From: a virus
Virus record (IMG/VR): IMGVR_UViG_3300023174_000045
Coordinates: 124,001-188,000 of that record
Reading direction: 5' to 3' (one strand)
DNA: 64,000 nt
The stretch's first letter is position 1. Every line of letters begins with the position of its first letter. The position numbers and the translations under genes were made by a program. Below the pieces are notes generated by a model that did no database searches, was not told the DNA's origin, and was given only the letters and a program-made list of their open reading frames with translations. Below are positions 62,189 through 64,000 of this stretch, piece by piece.

Positions 62189-62356
62189 ATGTGGGCATTG
62201 ATTATTGCATTTGTAGTTGACATTGCGCCACCTGAATCCAAATACATTCAGTTGGCCGAAACAAAAACATATCAAGAGTGCCGAGACCTGTCTAAGATAT
62301 TGAAAGCTCATGGACTCACTGATGGTGTATTTTTATTCTGCGTGGAGCGACAATGA
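62189..62356 (+). CDS. 55-residue small protein with hydrophobic start
   Basis: MWALIIAFVVDIAPPESKYI then TYQECRDLSKILKAHG; a secreted or membrane-anchored peptide with two Cys (CRDL, FCVE). ATGA-coupled to the next peptide. Confidence 0.5.
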   Translation: MWALIIAFVVDIAPPESKYIQLAETKTYQECRDLSKILKAHGLTDGVFLFCVERQ

Positions 62357-62424
62357 TATTTGCATTGGGCATGATAGCAGGTATTGTGTTGGGCGTAATA
62401 ATTTACTTTTTGATTAGTCGCTGA
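62353..62424 (+). CDS. 23-residue membrane peptide
   Basis: MIFALGMIAGIVLGVIIYFL then ISR: a single membrane helix. ATGA overlap before, TGATG overlap after, so it is wedged between two genes in a coupled chain. Confidence 0.45.
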   Translation: MIFALGMIAGIVLGVIIYFLISR

Positions 62425-62669
62425 TGGGCAATCAAACTGAATACTTTGAACGTATTGCATACCAGCCTGAATATCACATAGGCGACAGGGTGTTTGGTCA
62501 TTATCGCGGTATTCCCTTTGCAGGCTCTGTGGGCAATGACACACTAATCAATCCTGTGCAAGGTCCCAGGATCAGCATACACTTGGATTTGCCTATACGC
62601 TTGGAAGGTGTTGTAAAGAATGTTATAATTGTTCAGCACAAAGATGTTCGACGCATGAAGGAGTTTTAA
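62424..62669 (+). CDS. hypothetical protein
   Basis: 81 residues: YHIGDRVFGHYRGIPFAGSVG then RISIHLDLPIRLEGVVKNVI, a probable beta-barrel. Coupled by TGATG. Function unknown. Confidence 0.62.
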   Translation: MGNQTEYFERIAYQPEYHIGDRVFGHYRGIPFAGSVGNDTLINPVQGPRISIHLDLPIRLEGVVKNVIIVQHKDVRRMKEF

Positions 62670-62897
62670 ATGGTGTATAAAAGTGTTTACACAGAAGTTG
62701 AAGTAGAGGTTGATCTCGAAGAGTTTGACACAGATGATTTGCTGGAAGAATTAGACTCACGAGGTGCATTGCCCCCAGAAGGCAATGTCAATGCCAAAGA
62801 ACTGGTAGAGCAGATTTACTACCTACGCAGGCAAGGACAAGCATACGACCACTTGATGGATTCGTTGATGTATGCTGTGCTGGGACGCATAGCGTGA
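62670..62897 (+). CDS. acidic hypothetical protein
   Basis: 75 residues: YTEVEVEVDLEEFDTDDLLEEL, then VNAKELVEQIYYLRRQGQAYDH. The QGQAYDH block recalls GQAYDMIRQHF in MNERI copy 5. Starts directly after the previous stop with AAGGAG upstream. Confidence 0.62.
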   Translation: MVYKSVYTEVEVEVDLEEFDTDDLLEELDSRGALPPEGNVNAKELVEQIYYLRRQGQAYDHLMDSLMYAVLGRIA

Positions 62898-63031
62898 TAC
62901 AATTTGAATGGTTTGTGTATGGATTGATGGCAGGCTTGGTGGCTCCTTATGTGTGGCCGTTGATCAGCCGGTGCATTGAAGAAGCACACATAGCACGTAG
63001 AGACTGGCGCAAAGACCGTGAACACCATTGA
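62894..63031 (+). CDS. 45-residue membrane protein
   Basis: GTG start overlapping the previous stop (GTGA). IQFEWFVYGLMAGLVAPYVW is hydrophobic; basic tail RRDWRKDREHH. Overlaps the next gene. Confidence 0.5.
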   Translation: MIQFEWFVYGLMAGLVAPYVWPLISRCIEEAHIARRDWRKDREHH

Positions 63032-63224
63032 TCAAATCATAAACAGGATCAAACGCCTGGAACAGTTTGTGGTAAAAGTGCATGTTCCTGAAGATTTTGC
63101 GTTTCGAGGGGCAGTGCCGTTTGACATGGAAATTGTGGGGTCAACTGCCATGGTCACTGTATGGGCCGTGAGCGAAGCAGAAGCGCAAAGACGAGCCGAA
63201 GAATACTTCCAAAATAATCCATAA
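63018..63224 (+). CDS. hypothetical small protein
   Basis: 68 residues from a GTG: NTIDQIINRIKRLEQFVVKV, then DMEIVGSTAMVTVWAVSEAEAQRRAEEYF. Coupled by overlap to the membrane peptide. Confidence 0.55.
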   Translation: MNTIDQIINRIKRLEQFVVKVHVPEDFAFRGAVPFDMEIVGSTAMVTVWAVSEAEAQRRAEEYFQNNP

Positions 63225-63261
63225 AAATTTACCCCCTGGTGGTTTGGTATTAAATATTTGC

Positions 63262-63471
63262 ATGGAAAATATTCAACTTACCCTGGCTGATCTCGCATCA
63301 CTCAAAAATTTAATCGAAGCTGCCACTGAACGTGGCGCTTACAAGGCTGCTGAATTGAGCGTTGTAGGTGGCATCTATGACAAGCTCACTGCTTTCTTGG
63401 TTGCATCACAAGCACAATTAGCACAACAAGCTGAAGCACAACAACCAGCTGAACCCACACAAGGAGCATGA
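63262..63471 (+). CDS. conserved phage small protein
   Basis: 69 residues: MENIQLTLADLASLKNLIEA, then RGAYKAAELSVVGGIYDKLTAFL and a Gln/Ala/Glu-rich tail. The core helical pair is common in T4-like marine phages. Start 63262 is preferred over 63244. Confidence 0.65.
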   Translation: MENIQLTLADLASLKNLIEAATERGAYKAAELSVVGGIYDKLTAFLVASQAQLAQQAEAQQPAEPTQGA

Positions 63472-63473
63472 CA

Positions 63474-64000
63474 ATGTTGAAACACATAGGACGACACGGT
63501 GACCGCAAGGTTGCAATCATATTTAGAGAACTACCTGGCGAGGACCACATGTGCCTGGTGATTTATCCTGAGACATTGCCAACACATATTCATAACACCA
63601 TTATGGGTATTTTGGAAAGTGCTCCTGGACAAGCCGCACCCAATTTGGCCGATGTGTTGCACCGCAACCTGTTGCCCGATGGCAGAGTTATTTTACAGGC
63701 CTTGCACAATGAAGGCATGTTGAAGAAAATTCAAACCAACCAAGTCATTATCACTCCCACAGCACAAAGCAACGTCAAACTGGACGAACTCAATCGCATT
63801 GTAAAAGAAATGGAATCAGGCGCCGATGCTCTTAAACGCATGCAGGAACTGGATGCCAATGCTGGTTTTGTGGACCCTGCTGTAAAACGCAAGGCTGAGA
63901 AGGCATTCAAAGCAGGCAAACTTGCTGAAGCCGAAGCCATGGTCACACCATTGGTTGCGCCTGCCTCGGGTGCGTTAGATGATCAGTCACTGGCAGCCAA
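63474..64000 (+). CDS. conserved phage protein, 3' end outside window
   Basis: At least 175 codons. MLKHIGRHGDRKVAIIFREL, GEDHMCLVIYPETLPTHIHN, then KLDELNRIVKEMESGADALKRMQELDANAGFVDP. AAGGAGCATGAC lies before the ATG. A conserved protein of T4-like marine phages with no assigned function; the helical C-terminal part and Lys/Ala-rich repeats suggest a structural role. Confidence 0.72.
   Translation, partial: MLKHIGRHGDRKVAIIFRELPGEDHMCLVIYPETLPTHIHNTIMGILESAPGQAAPNLADVLHRNLLPDGRVILQALHNEGMLKKIQTNQVIITPTAQSNVKLDELNRIVKEMESGADALKRMQELDANAGFVDPAVKRKAEKAFKAGKLAEAEAMVTPLVAPASGALDDQSLAA

Noticed and set aside
1-64000. CRISPR arrays, insertion sequences, integrase or attachment sites
   Set aside because: No regular direct-repeat/spacer arrays, transposase motifs or integrase genes were seen in the window.

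Overview
The window is a 64 kb, almost gap-free piece of a large tailed-phage genome of the T4-like (marine or freshwater myovirus) type. The evidence is a gp43-type family B DNA polymerase, a gp45-type sliding clamp, a DsbA-like late DNA-binding protein, a T4 RNase H/FEN nuclease, an endonuclease VII-like protein, dozens of small overlapping ATGA-coupled genes, and a very large tRNA bank. The host is inferred only. The tmRNA is of the circularly permuted, two-piece kind (known in alphaproteobacteria, some betaproteobacteria and some cyanobacteria), and its tag ANDEQFALAA resembles beta/gammaproteobacterial tags, so a betaproteobacterial host is the favoured guess.

Layout. 1-6 kb: replication core (DsbA, DNA polymerase, clamp). 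6-28 kb: a 7-deazaguanine set (DpdA/TGT-like transglycosylase, FolE, QueD, QueE) mixed with an amidinotransferase, glycosyltransferases, sugar-nucleotide enzymes, a secreted FG-GAP lipoprotein with its own promoter and terminator, T4-type RNase H, a MazG-like protein and endonuclease VII. 28-33 kb: glycosyltransferase-like, twitch radical SAM and SGNH-like genes. 33.7-36.5 kb: small early-type genes. 36.5-47.7 kb: an RNA bank of 34 tRNAs covering all 20 amino acids (one with an amber-type CTA anticodon), one tRNA-like element, the two-piece tmRNA, several structured non-coding RNAs and two leader-peptide/terminator units, broken up by small protein genes. 47.7-50.7 kb: the main reverse-strand block, three coupled metabolic genes (class IV aminotransferase, alpha/beta hydrolase, PP-loop amidotransferase-like). 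50.8-64 kb: ahpC-ahpD, an omega-like RNA polymerase subunit, a phosphoesterase, a MoxR AAA ATPase with a VWA/metallopeptidase partner, a tandem family of MNERI... small proteins, and small conserved phage genes up to a partial gene at the right edge.

How it works together. FolE, QueD and QueE would make 7-carboxy-7-deazaguanine from GTP, and the DpdA-like enzyme would exchange it (or a host-derived product) for guanine in phage DNA. No QueC is visible here. The many sugar enzymes suggest surface glycan or base modification. The tRNA/tmRNA bank suggests a phage that supplies its own translation apparatus. Transcription looks driven by a stereotyped sigma70-like promoter (TTGAC[C/A], 17 bp, TATAAT) repeated about 20 times, several copies lying so close to the ATG that the mRNA would be leaderless.

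Most striking: the phage two-piece tmRNA with a protein ORF inside its excised segment; two inter-tRNA hairpins with matching architecture and compensatory changes; a long tandem-promoter ncRNA region around tRNA-Glu; an attenuator-like leader in front of a tRNA block; and a tRNA-like RNA whose anticodon loop is replaced by a GAAA-capped hairpin.
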